Notes under the pieces: model-generated | Told to the model about the DNA's origin: nothing | Seen by the model: only the letters and a program-made list of their open reading frames with translations | Databases searched by the model: none | In this document: positions 51,563 to 61,500 of the stretch, piece by piece | How the letters are laid out: each line of letters begins with the position of its first letter | Numbering within the stretch: the first letter of the stretch is position 1 | Translations under genes and position numbers: made by a program | Source of the DNA: Flavihumibacter cheonanensis | GTDB lineage: Bacteria; Bacteroidota; Bacteroidia; Chitinophagales; Chitinophagaceae | Length of the DNA: 64,000 nt | Assembly: GCF_022352215.1 (NCBI RefSeq) | Contig: NZ_JAKRWF010000001.1 | Location: 62,001-126,000, forward strand | Direction of reading: 5' to 3'

Positions 51563-52483
51563 ATGGCAGTCAGTATTTTAGTGCTCTATTACTCACAGAG
51601 CGGTCAATTGGGTCAGATACTGGATAACCTGGTTAGCAACATCAAAGACCAGGCAGAAATTACTATGGTAGAATACCAGCCGGAGCAGGATTTTCCTTTT
51701 CCCTGGACCAGCCAGACCTTTTTTGATGCGATGCCGGAATCTGTACTTGAAATTCCCTTTGCAGTAAAGCCTGTTACCATACCTGAAAAGCACTATGACC
51801 TGGTTATATTGGGGTACCAGCCCTGGTTTCTTTCTCCATCCATTCCAACCAGCAGTTTTTTGCAATCTGAATATGCGCGCGTATTGTCAGGTAAACCTGT
51901 TATTACGGTATTGGGTACCCGAAATATGTGGCTGAATGCACAGGAAAAAATCAAAGCCAGACTACTTCACCTGAATGCCCGGCTCGTGGGCTCCATTGTA
52001 TTGGCGGATACTAACCATAACCTGATTTCATTGTTGACAATCATTCGCTGGAACTTTACAGGCAGGAAAGAAGCTACAAGATTTCTTCCAGAAGCCGGAG
52101 TACAAACCCGTGATATCCGCAATACATCAAGATTTGGACCGATTATCTATAAAGCCGCCGCCACAGCTCAATGGGAAACGCTTCAAACTGAATTGTTGGC
52201 AGCAGGAGCTGTTGAGCTCAAACCAACCCTCATCATATTAGAAAAAAGAGGCATTAAACAATTCAGAAAGTTTGCTGTCTACATTCGGGAAAAAGGGGAA
52301 CGCGGAGACCCTGCCAGGTTGTCCAGAGTACTGTTATTCAAACGTTTATTACTTACCGGAATCTTTGTTTTGTCGCCGGTTTCCGGATTCACTGCAAGAA
52401 TGCAGAGCCTCTTCAACCGCTCATCCTTTCGTAAGCTGGTTGAATACTTTAAAAGCACCGCATACCAGAAGGATATGATCTAA
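51563..52483 (+). CDS. darA: DarA-like dialkylresorcinol condensing enzyme
   Basis: A 306-residue protein resembling DarA of dialkylresorcinol/flexirubin loci. It begins with a flavodoxin-like ILVLYYSQSGQLGQI, followed by LGYQPWFLSPSIPTSSFL and VLGTRNMWLNAQEKI. DarA and DarB together build the aromatic ring from two acyl precursors. I choose ATG 51563; the open frame starts at a TTG three codons earlier. It is divergent from the ACP gene (71 bases) and 51 bases from darB's likely ATG, with no gap if DarB uses an earlier GTG. Confidence 0.82.
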   Translation: MAVSILVLYYSQSGQLGQILDNLVSNIKDQAEITMVEYQPEQDFPFPWTSQTFFDAMPESVLEIPFAVKPVTIPEKHYDLVILGYQPWFLSPSIPTSSFLQSEYARVLSGKPVITVLGTRNMWLNAQEKIKARLLHLNARLVGSIVLADTNHNLISLLTIIRWNFTGRKEATRFLPEAGVQTRDIRNTSRFGPIIYKAAATAQWETLQTELLAAGAVELKPTLIILEKRGIKQFRKFAVYIREKGERGDPARLSRVLLFKRLLLTGIFVLSPVSGFTARMQSLFNRSSFRKLVEYFKSTAYQKDMI

Positions 52484-52534
52484 GTGGAGGAATTAATAAG
52501 TAATATTGCAGAATATTCAAATCAGATATTTTTT

Positions 52535-53671
52535 ATGGGAGATGTGTTTGTTACAAGGCTGGCGAAATTTTTACCGAACGACCCTGTAAGCAACGATGAT
52601 ATTGAACTGTACCTGGGACTGGTGGATGATAAACCCTCCAGAGCGAAAACAAAGATTCTTAGCAATAATAAGATCAAATCACGCTATTATGCCATCGATA
52701 AAGAGGGCAAAAGCACACATAGCAATGCGCAATTGGCGGCAAAGGCAGTAGAAGGGTTACTGGATGAGCAATTCACTAAAAACGATATTGAATTACTGAC
52801 TTTCGGAACCATGTCTCCGGAGCAGTTATTGCCTAGTCATACTGCCATGATTCATGGTGAACTGGGATGTCCTCCTGCAGAAATCGTATCTGTCAGCAGT
52901 TCCTGTGCATCTGGATTTCAGGCCATGAAATATGCTTACTTATCTGTGAAAAACGGCGATATCAAACGTGCCGTTTCCGGTGCTTCCGAAAAAGTTTCCA
53001 CCTGGCTGAGAGGTGAAAAATTTGATATGGAAACAGATCGCCTGAAAGAACTGGAAGCCAACCCGATGATTGCCTTTGAAAAGGACTTCATGCGCTGGAT
53101 GTTAAGTGATGGTGCGGCTGCTGCTCTATTGGAAAATAAACCAAATGACAATGGAATCTCCCTCCGGGTAGATTTCATCGATATAAAATCCTATGCCAAC
53201 GAATTGCCGACCTGTATGTATTCTGGCGCGGTTCGAAGTCCAAATGGAAACCTCACCGGTTGGCCTGAATTCAGACCAGAAGAGTGGGGCAATCAAAGTA
53301 TTTTTTCCTTCAAGCAGGATACCCGCTTACTGGGAGTCAAAATTGTACCCATGGGTGGTCAGTTTATGAAAGAAGTATTTGAAAAACATAACCTCACCAT
53401 TGAAGGAATCGATTGGTACCTGCCGCATCTTTCCTCTGAATATTTCAGGGAGCGTATTGCAGAAGAGCAGGAAAAAATCGGACTGCTATTCCCCCAGGAG
53501 AAATGGTTTACCAATCTTACCCGGGTGGGTAATGTGGGAAGTGTGTCGCCTTACCTGATGCTGGAAGAATTATTCAATACCGGGCAGTTGAAAAAAGGGC
53601 AGAAAATCCTGGTGATGATTCCGGAGAGTGCCCGCTTTACCTATATCTATGCGCATTTTACTGTAGTTTGA
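52535..53671 (+). CDS. darB: DarB-like ketosynthase III
   Basis: A 378-residue KAS III-type enzyme with Cys124 in SSSCASGF, His298 in LPHLSS and Asn333 in GNVGSVSP, the triad of FabH-like enzymes. DarB joins a beta-ketoacyl-ACP with a second acyl unit to start the dialkylresorcinol ring. I prefer ATG 52535 (MGDVFVTRLAKFLP), which matches the usual family N-terminus; the open frame reaches back to a GTG at 52484, directly after darA. The following small gene starts 1 base after its stop. Confidence 0.85.
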   Translation: MGDVFVTRLAKFLPNDPVSNDDIELYLGLVDDKPSRAKTKILSNNKIKSRYYAIDKEGKSTHSNAQLAAKAVEGLLDEQFTKNDIELLTFGTMSPEQLLPSHTAMIHGELGCPPAEIVSVSSSCASGFQAMKYAYLSVKNGDIKRAVSGASEKVSTWLRGEKFDMETDRLKELEANPMIAFEKDFMRWMLSDGAAAALLENKPNDNGISLRVDFIDIKSYANELPTCMYSGAVRSPNGNLTGWPEFRPEEWGNQSIFSFKQDTRLLGVKIVPMGGQFMKEVFEKHNLTIEGIDWYLPHLSSEYFRERIAEEQEKIGLLFPQEKWFTNLTRVGNVGSVSPYLMLEELFNTGQLKKGQKILVMIPESARFTYIYAHFTVV

Positions 53672-53672
53672 T

Positions 53673-54080
53673 ATGAAGAAGGAAGAAGTACCACACGATA
53701 AAAAAATCATACATGGGGAAGATAATTCCCTGGTAAAAGTGTTGTACGTAACCGATCAGCAGGGCAAGTATGAAACTACCCAATATGAAGGTTGGGAAGC
53801 CGAGAATCTTGCAATGAGCCAGGCTTGGGATGATATTGACGAACGAATTGCTCAAACCCGGGAAAAAGTAATCCGGGGAGAAGTAAGTCCGATTGCCTAT
53901 TTCATGGAAAAAAACCTGATGGATTTGCCTACGCTAGCCAGTTATGTGGGGAGCTGGAAGTTTTTTGTCAAAAAACACCTGACTCCCTCAGGGTTTAAAA
54001 AACTCAATGCTTCCAAACTAAAAAAATATGCAGACATCTTCAATATCCCTGTTGAAGAACTAACTCATTTCAAAGGGTGA
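53673..54080 (+). CDS. Small conserved hypothetical in the dar locus
   Basis: A 135-residue protein, no signal peptide or membrane helix. The C-terminal half reads like a degenerate helix-turn-helix (DLPTLASYVG, FKKLNASKLKKYADIFNIPVEEL), a pattern reminiscent of XRE-type domains. It could be a regulator or a scaffold for the synthase. It is very tightly placed between darB (1-base gap) and the BtrH-like gene (19 bases), so it is likely part of the same operon. I know no confirmed function. Confidence 0.6.
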   Translation: MKKEEVPHDKKIIHGEDNSLVKVLYVTDQQGKYETTQYEGWEAENLAMSQAWDDIDERIAQTREKVIRGEVSPIAYFMEKNLMDLPTLASYVGSWKFFVKKHLTPSGFKKLNASKLKKYADIFNIPVEELTHFKG

Positions 54081-54099
54081 ATATGTTGCCCCTCAACAC

Positions 54100-55101
54100 A
54101 TGAAAATCGAAAACTTTCAACATAAGCAGTCTGCGCATTGTGAGAGCGGTGTAACCCTTGGACTCCTGCAGCATTATGGAATAAAATTATCCGAGCCCCT
54201 GATCTTCGGGATTGGCGCCGGTTATTTTTTCGGTCATCTTCCTTTTGTAAAAGTCAGTGGTGTACCGGGAACTACTTTCAGAATCTGGCCAGGCTATATT
54301 TTTAAACGGGTTTGTAAAGAACTTGGTGTAAAGATGAAAGTGGAATCCTTTTCGGGTAAAGAGAAGGGTATGCGGGCGCTTGATGCTGCATTGAAAGCTG
54401 GCCGGCCGGTTGGTATGCAAACCAGTGTTTTTTACCTGAGTTATTTTCCTCCTGCCTATCGGTTTCATTTCAATGGGCATAACCTGATTGCTTACGGAAA
54501 AGAAGGAAACGACTACCTGATCAGTGATCCTGTGATGGAAACCGTAACCCGGTTGTCTGGAACAGATCTTGAAAAAGCAAGATTTGCAAAAGGATTCCCG
54601 GCTCCCAATGGACGGATGTATTATCCGGTACTGACCAAACCTGATTTTGATCTCCCTAATGCCATCCGGCGCGGTATTAAAAAAACCTGCTGGTTTATGT
54701 TAAGTTCTCCGCCACCTTTTTTTGGAGTTCATGGCATCCGGTTCCTGGGACGTAAAATCAAAAAATACCCTCAGAAACTGGAACCCAGAAGGGCAGCCTT
54801 ATTTGTGGGAAACATAATCCGGATGCAGGAAGAGATTGGCACCGGAGGAGGTGGCTTCCGGTTTTTGTATGCGGCTTTTTTACAGGAAGCTGCCCAGCAC
54901 CTGAATAATCCCGCATTGCTGGAAGCATCCAATGAGATGACCCGTATTGGAGATGCCTGGAGAAATTTTGCCTTTGCAGCTGCAAGGGTGATGAAAGACC
55001 GATCAGGCAATCTTACATCCTATGATGAACTGGGCGATATGCTGATCCAGTTAGGGAATCGGGAGAAAGATTTTTTTACTCACCTAAAAACACTGGTCTG
55101 A
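54100..55101 (+). CDS. BtrH N-terminal domain protein (peptidase-like acyltransferase fold)
   Basis: A 333-residue protein of the BtrH/DUF4872 type. BtrH of butirosin synthesis moves an acyl chain from an ACP onto an acceptor. A plausible triad is Cys14 in AHCESG, His127 in NGHNL and Asp143 in ISDP. A C-terminal domain (about 210-333) has the helical repeat pattern of DUF4872. In this locus it could release an acyl group from the ACP onto an acceptor, giving an ester. Such genes are common in flexirubin-type loci. It follows the small hypothetical by 19 bases and precedes the ABC ATPase by 5 bases. Confidence 0.8.
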   Translation: MKIENFQHKQSAHCESGVTLGLLQHYGIKLSEPLIFGIGAGYFFGHLPFVKVSGVPGTTFRIWPGYIFKRVCKELGVKMKVESFSGKEKGMRALDAALKAGRPVGMQTSVFYLSYFPPAYRFHFNGHNLIAYGKEGNDYLISDPVMETVTRLSGTDLEKARFAKGFPAPNGRMYYPVLTKPDFDLPNAIRRGIKKTCWFMLSSPPPFFGVHGIRFLGRKIKKYPQKLEPRRAALFVGNIIRMQEEIGTGGGGFRFLYAAFLQEAAQHLNNPALLEASNEMTRIGDAWRNFAFAAARVMKDRSGNLTSYDELGDMLIQLGNREKDFFTHLKTLV

Positions 55102-55106
55102 TCAGC

Positions 55107-55841
55107 ATGCTTCAGATTCAGCAGTTGGAGAAGACCTATAAAAATGCAGCAGAACCTTCTCTGCAGGGATTGTCATTACAATTTTCCGACAAAAGTATAG
55201 CAGGATTACTGGGACCTAACGGTGCCGGCAAAACGACCACCATTTCCATCTTATGCGGATTGGTTAAGGCAGACGCCGGAAAGGCTTTTCTGCTTGGAAT
55301 GGATGTGGAAAAGGAAAGAGAAGCGATCAAAAGAAGAATAGGAGTGGTGCCACAATCCATTGCACTTTATCCCACATTAACCGCGATGGAAAACCTACAA
55401 TATATTGGCAGGTTATACGGGTTGGGCAGTACCATACTTAAAGAACGAATCAATCAGTACCTCCAGTTGTTCGGGTTGGAAAAAAGTGCGCATAAGGCGA
55501 TCCGTTATTATTCCGGCGGCATGAAAAGAAGGGCTAATATCATTGCATCTTTATTGCATGAGCCGGAATTGCTGATCCTGGATGAACCTACTGCAGGAGT
55601 TGATGTGCAGTCGCGCAATATGATTCTCCAATTCCTGGCTTCCTACAATAAACTGGGACATGGTATTATATATACCTCACACCTGCTGGAGGAGGCTCAG
55701 CAGCTATGTGATGAAATCGCCATAATTGATCATGGGCGGCTGGTTGTACAGGGCAAGCCGCTGGTATTGATGCAGAAACAGCAGGCGCAAAGCCTGGAGC
55801 AGGTATTTTTACAATTAACGGGCAGCAGCCTTCGCGACTGA
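55107..55841 (+). CDS. ABC transporter ATP-binding protein
   Basis: A 244-residue ABC ATPase with Walker A GPNGAGKT near residue 37, signature YSGGMKRR near 134, Walker B LLILDEPTAG near 155 and the switch His in YTSHLLEEA. The pattern is of DrrA/multidrug or ABC-2 exporters. With the permease 1 base downstream it likely exports the product or a lipid-linked precursor of the dar locus. Confidence 0.92.
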   Translation: MLQIQQLEKTYKNAAEPSLQGLSLQFSDKSIAGLLGPNGAGKTTTISILCGLVKADAGKAFLLGMDVEKEREAIKRRIGVVPQSIALYPTLTAMENLQYIGRLYGLGSTILKERINQYLQLFGLEKSAHKAIRYYSGGMKRRANIIASLLHEPELLILDEPTAGVDVQSRNMILQFLASYNKLGHGIIYTSHLLEEAQQLCDEIAIIDHGRLVVQGKPLVLMQKQQAQSLEQVFLQLTGSSLRD

Positions 55842-55842
55842 T

Positions 55843-57135
55843 ATGAGAAAGATCCTGGCCACTTTCATAAATGAGAGCAGATTGTTTGCCAAAGACTTGG
55901 CAGGCATGGCCCTGTTATTTCTGATGCCACTGGCGCTTACAGTATTGATGGCCCTGATCCAGGATGCTCCCTTTCGGGAATACCAGGATATCCGCTTTGA
56001 AATTCTTTGGGTGGATGAGGATGGTGGGAAAATGGCCAGGCAATTGGGCGCGGAGCTAGAGGCTATCCCTCAGTTTGTCTTAATTAGAACATTGAATGAT
56101 CAATTACTAACTGCTGACAAGGCCCAGGAACTGGTGCATAAGGGCAGCTATAAACTGGCGGTAATTGTACCACAGGGAGTATCTGCAGAAGTTGCGAACA
56201 GTGCCAACCAGGTGGCCAACGAGCTGGGAGCCAAACTGGGAGCCCCCGGAAAACTACCTCAAAGAGAAAGCCGTAAGGTGGCCCTGGAAATCTATTTTGA
56301 TCCGGTGATCAAACAGGCGATGAAACTCTCCCTCCTGAATGCGTTGGAAAAGCAGGTTACCAGAATTCAGGCGGAGATTATACTGGCAAGATTAGAAAAC
56401 CGCCTGGATGAGCAGGCCGCAGATAGTTCGGGTCCCGGCCTCCGGTTACAGGAAAAATTACAGGCCGTTCAACTTCGGGAAATATCCAGCGGCCAAAATA
56501 AGACTACCCAATTAACTACCAATTCTGTTCAGCACAATGTTCCAGCCTGGGCTTTGTTCGGCTTGTTTTTTATCATTATCCCAATTGCAGGCAATTTCAT
56601 ACGGGAACGGGAAGATGGAAGCCTAATGCGTATCAAGATGATTCCCGGATCCTATTTTACTATTCTGCTTGGGAAACTGGGCTTCTATATTGTATTGGGT
56701 ATGCTGCAGTTTTTTATCATGCTGGCAGCAGGTGCGTTATTAATGCCTTTATTGGGGCTGGATTCTTTACAAATTGGCAATGCTATTGGATCTCTGTTCC
56801 TGACAGTGTTGGTGGTAGCGGCCACTGCAACAGCCTACGGGGTGTTGATCGGATCTGTCTTTCAGACCCCTAATCAGGCACTTCCATTTGGCGCCATCTC
56901 CATTGTAATTCTTTCTGCTATTGGTGGAATCTGGGTGCCAGTTGAAATTTTACCGGCAGGTTTACAGCAATTGGCTAAACTATCTCCCTTGCATTGGGCA
57001 TTGGATGCCATCAATGAGTTGTTTCTACGTTCCGGGTCCATCCTGACTGTCTGGAAACAACTGATAATACTCCTTGTTTTTGCACTCCTCTTCTTTCTGA
57101 TTGCCGGTATTACGGAATCCCGCCGCCGTCGCTGA
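55843..57135 (+). CDS. ABC-2 type transporter permease
   Basis: A 430-residue permease with one N-terminal helix (LAGMALLFLMPLALTVLMALI, about residues 19-39), a long extracytoplasmic region (about 45-240), and five C-terminal helices, the usual ABC-2 exporter layout. The C-terminal SAIGGIWVPVEILPAGLQQLAKLSPLHWALDA is typical of the YhgE/DrrB-like group. It is the last gene of the plus-strand dar unit. Confidence 0.88.
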   Translation: MRKILATFINESRLFAKDLAGMALLFLMPLALTVLMALIQDAPFREYQDIRFEILWVDEDGGKMARQLGAELEAIPQFVLIRTLNDQLLTADKAQELVHKGSYKLAVIVPQGVSAEVANSANQVANELGAKLGAPGKLPQRESRKVALEIYFDPVIKQAMKLSLLNALEKQVTRIQAEIILARLENRLDEQAADSSGPGLRLQEKLQAVQLREISSGQNKTTQLTTNSVQHNVPAWALFGLFFIIIPIAGNFIREREDGSLMRIKMIPGSYFTILLGKLGFYIVLGMLQFFIMLAAGALLMPLLGLDSLQIGNAIGSLFLTVLVVAATATAYGVLIGSVFQTPNQALPFGAISIVILSAIGGIWVPVEILPAGLQQLAKLSPLHWALDAINELFLRSGSILTVWKQLIILLVFALLFFLIAGITESRRRR

Positions 57136-57293
57136 TTGCGAAATTATTATCTCTTCCTTCTCATTTTTTAACGGTCTACGTGAACTAGACAAGAATTATT
57201 AAATTATCTGTATTCTTTTGTTAATTTTTAAAGAAGTATTCCTATTTTGTTAAAAAATTGGTCAAGGCTCTGATTTTTTTCGATTAACCCAAC
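57136..57293 (+). promoter_or_regulatory. Gap before the ROK-SusCD genes with direct repeat TTTTGTTAA
   Basis: 158 AT-rich bases. TTTTGTTAA occurs at 57216-57224 and again at 57245-57253 (29 bases apart), the second overlapping a TATTTTG that resembles a -7 box. It could be an operator for the following ROK regulator. Otherwise I see no gene or clear terminator here. Confidence 0.35.
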
Positions 57294-58517
57294 ATGAATT
57301 CGATCAAAAAGAGGATCATTAAACAACTTTATTTCGGAAAGACCCTTTCGGGTACCGATTTGTCGGAGCGCATTCAAAGGAGCTTACCGGTAACCAATAA
57401 GTTATTGAATGAACTGAAGCTGGCAGGAGATGTGATAGAATTGGGCTATGCGCCTTCAACCGGGGGCAGAAGGCCCATGATGTATTCACTGAATAAGCAG
57501 TATGGATACATCGTATCGATTGCCATGGATCAGTTATTTACCCGAATCGGTATCCTGAATATGGAGCATTCATTTGTTACTCCGGTTGAGCGCCATGCCC
57601 TTAACCTGGAAACCGAGCCGGAGGCATTAACAAAGCTGATCAGCCTAGTGGATCAACATATTCAATTATCCGGCATTGATCGGGACCGGATTCTTGGAGT
57701 TGGTATTGGAATGCCTGGATTTATTGACCTGGAAAAAGGAATCAACTATTCATTTTTCCGTAGCGAAACAGGAAGCATACGCCAGAAATTAGAAGACCAG
57801 TTGCAGTTACCTGTTTACCTGGATAATGATTCCAGCCTAGTAGCCTTGGCTGAATACCGGTTTGGAGCAGCGCGCAACAAGAAAAATGTGATGGTGGTAA
57901 ACATCAGCTGGGGGGTTGGTTTGGGAATGGTGCTAAATGGAGAATTATTTCGCGGTCACAATGGTTTTGCGGGAGAGTTCAGCCATATTCCCATTTTCAG
58001 CAGCAATAAACTCTGCAGTTGCGGAAAAACGGGCTGCCTGGAAACCGAAGCCTCTTTGTTGGTATTAGTTGAAAAAGCTGTAAGAGGTATCCAGGAAGGC
58101 AAGATCACCAATTTGCCACGTATATCTCTCGATCAGCCGGAAGAAGCCTGTACGGCTATCATCCAAATGGCATTGAAGGGCGATAAATTTTGTATTGAAT
58201 TATTATACGAGATAGGTTATAACATAGGAAGAGGAATAGCTATCCTGATACATATCCTCAACCCGGAACTGATTATTCTAAGTGGCAGGGGGGCAGCTGC
58301 AGGAAAGTTATGGTTTGCTCCTATCCAGCAGGCGATCAATGAAAACTCTATTCCCCGCCTTGCTGAACACACATCTGTAGAAGTATCCACTGTGGGAAAT
58401 AAAGATGAACTCTATGGCGCGGCAGCCCTGGTAATGGAACATTTTGACCGGGAGACTAAGAAAAAGAACAGAACTGTTGGACTGCTAAACCCTATTACAA
58501 CCGGAATTTATAATTAA
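57294..58517 (+). CDS. ROK family transcriptional regulator (NagC/XylR-like)
   Basis: A 407-residue ROK protein. An N-terminal winged helix (residues 4-60; LSERIQRSLPVTNKLLNEL) is followed by the ROK sugar-kinase-like fold: VGIGMPGFID, DNDSSLVALAEY and GHNGFAGEFSHI, with the zinc-binding motif CSCGKTGC near residue 240. Such proteins repress sugar uptake or catabolic genes until the sugar appears. It lies 17 bases upstream of the SusC gene, so it probably controls the SusC/SusD pair and itself. Confidence 0.9.
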   Translation: MNSIKKRIIKQLYFGKTLSGTDLSERIQRSLPVTNKLLNELKLAGDVIELGYAPSTGGRRPMMYSLNKQYGYIVSIAMDQLFTRIGILNMEHSFVTPVERHALNLETEPEALTKLISLVDQHIQLSGIDRDRILGVGIGMPGFIDLEKGINYSFFRSETGSIRQKLEDQLQLPVYLDNDSSLVALAEYRFGAARNKKNVMVVNISWGVGLGMVLNGELFRGHNGFAGEFSHIPIFSSNKLCSCGKTGCLETEASLLVLVEKAVRGIQEGKITNLPRISLDQPEEACTAIIQMALKGDKFCIELLYEIGYNIGRGIAILIHILNPELIILSGRGAAAGKLWFAPIQQAINENSIPRLAEHTSVEVSTVGNKDELYGAAALVMEHFDRETKKKNRTVGLLNPITTGIYN

Positions 58518-58534
58518 ACATAAACTCAACTGCA

Positions 58535-61500
58535 ATGAAAAGAACAACGGTTCGAATGCTTTTGCTATTGTTTCTGAGTGTATTCTCGGCTTATGCCATC
58601 GCTCAGCAAAAAAGGACGGTGACAGGTACCGTTCTTGATGAACAAGGGGCTCCCATTTCAGGGGCTACTTTTGTCGTTAAAGGATCCCGCGCAGGTGGTG
58701 CTACTGATGTGCAGGGAACTTTTACTATTAGTTTAACCAGTGATGCACCACTGGTATTCAGTGCTGTTGGTTTTCTTTCAAAAGAAGTTCCAACTGCCGG
58801 CGTAACTGAATTGCGAGTTGTTCTTCAGAAGGACGACAAAAGCATGGATGAAGTTATCGTAACAGGTTTCGGTGTAAAAAAGGAAACCCGGAAACTGGCT
58901 TATGCTGTTACCGAGATAAAAGGAGACGAAATCGTTCGTGCCAGTTCTCCCAACGTTGTGAATGCGCTGCAGGGTAAAGTTGCTGGGGTATTCATCAACC
59001 AGGGAAATGGTGGACCAATGTCTTCTTCCCGTATTCGTATCAGAGGTAATACTTCCCTAAGAGGTAATACACAACCACTGGTAGTAATTGACGGTGTGAT
59101 TCTGGAGCCAGGAACAACCGGTGGTGATAGCTGGGGTAGTGCACAGGATTTTGGTAACCAGATGAAAAACCTGAACCCGGATGATTACGAAAGTATTTCA
59201 GTTTTGAAAGGTTCTGCTGCAAGTGCATTATACGGTTCCCAGGCGCAAAATGGTGTTTTGATCATTACTACCAAAAAAGGTCGTCAGCAAAAAGGGCTGG
59301 GAGTTACAGTTTCTCACAGTCAGCTTTTTGATAAAGCATTTAAGGCAACTGAAATGCAGAATGAATTCGGAGCAGGTATAAACCCCACATTTGCACTTGG
59401 AACAGATGGTGTTCCAGAAGTGGATGGATCCAATTATTTCTGGAGCTATGGTCCTCGCTTTAATGGCCAGCAGGTAAGGGATATTGACGATCGGATGATA
59501 ACCTGGTCTGCAAAGCCTAATAATATTCTGGATGCGTTCCAAACCGGAAAGTTCATTAACACAAACGTTGCGGTACAAGGTGGAACGGATAAAACTACTT
59601 TTAGAGCTTCTTATTCCAATTTGTACAATACATATGTTACTCCTAATACAAATTTGAAAAGAGATGCGTTTGCGCTTCGCATTACACAAAAGCTTTCTAA
59701 CTTCCTAACTATCGACGGAAGCGTAAACTATTCTATGTCGCAGGCTAAGAACCCTGTTGCTCAGGGAGGTAATAATAGCCCCTTGTTTGCGTTGGCATAT
59801 TTCAACCCAAGGAACTATGATACCAAATACTGGATGAATAATTATCTGGATCCTGAAGGTGGTGTAAACAGGAATGATCCATATGGCTTATCCGGATTAT
59901 TCTTTGGCTTGCATTATAACAATACAATTCAGTTTGAAAACACCTTGTTGGCAAACCTGGATCTGACCGCCAATATCACTCCATGGCTTACACTTCTTTT
60001 AAGAGGAAATATTAACAATGCTGATATAGATCGTGAAACTAAAAACTGGGGTTCCGGTGTAGGTTTTGCGGGCGGAACATACAGAATGTATAATTCTACC
60101 AGAAGAAATACCCGTTTGCAAGCTTTACTTACTGCTTCAAAGGACCTGAATGATGATTTTACTATAAGTGCATCACTCGGTGGTGAAAGTCAGGCTTATG
60201 AGCCGGTTCGTTACTCAGAATCGTCAACTAATGGTGGTTTGAAAACACCAGGTGGATTCTTTATTGGTAACTCTGTTAATCCGGCAACAACCAGAGGCGG
60301 TATCTCTAATGAGAGCGGATATGCCAAGAGAATTGATGCGGCGTATTTATTTGGTGATGTTACCTGGAGAAATATGCTGACTTTGAATTTCAGTGCACGT
60401 AATGACTGGACTTCATCTCTTCTGTATCCAAACGATGGTCATGGAATTTCCAATTATTTCTATCCTGGAGCAGGTCTGGCGTGGATTTTTACTGAAACCT
60501 TTAAGAATTCATCTGCACTTGATTTTCTTTCGTTTGGTAAGCTTCGTCTTGCTTATGCACATACAGGTGCGGGAGTAAACCCATGGGTTACCAGTACAGG
60601 ATATTATCAGTTTCTTGGAAATTACAATGGACCTAATGGTCTCATCCCACGATATGGCTTTGCAGGAGGTACTCTTGGTAACCTCAATATCAAGAATGAG
60701 CTGACCAAAGAATTCGAAATCGGTGCGGACCTGCGCTTCTTGAATAACAGATTGGGCCTGGATGTTGCATGGTACAAAAAGAATTCGTACAACCAGTTAT
60801 TGCCATTGGCACTCCCATCAGAAAGTGGTGTTGGTTCTCAATTGGTTAATGCTGGTAATATCCAAAACCAGGGTATTGAAATTTTGTTAACTGCCAATCC
60901 GGTGAAAACCAAAAATTTCAACTGGGATATGACGGTGAACTTTACCCGTAACAGAAACAAGATCATAGAATTGGCTCCTGGGGTTACTTCTTTTGATCTT
61001 GAACTTGCTTTTGGTGCTGATATGGCTTCTGTTGCTCGTCCGGGTAAAGAATACGGTACAATCATTACCAACTATGGTTATGCATCTTATCAGGCTAAAG
61101 ACGGTTCTGGCAACAATATTTCTGATCCCAGAAATGGCCTGAAAGTGTTAAAGGCAAATGGTAGCTATTATAGAAGTTCTGAATTGGGTCAACCTACTAA
61201 AGAACTGGGAAGTATGATGGAAAACTTCCTGATGAATACTTCACAGAATTTCAGATTCAAAAATATCTTCCTGTCTTTCCAGATTGATAGCAAATTCGGT
61301 GGTCTGATGGCTTCCGCTACACATCAGTACGGTTCAACAAACGGTTCTTTGAAAAGCACCTTGTTTGGGCGTTCAGAGGATTTCGGCGGACTTCAAAGAA
61401 ATACTTACGATGCTAATGGAAACGTAACTGGTACATTTAATGATGGTATTATTCCTGAAGGTGTATTTGCGAATGGTATCTCTATTCGTGCACCAAATGG

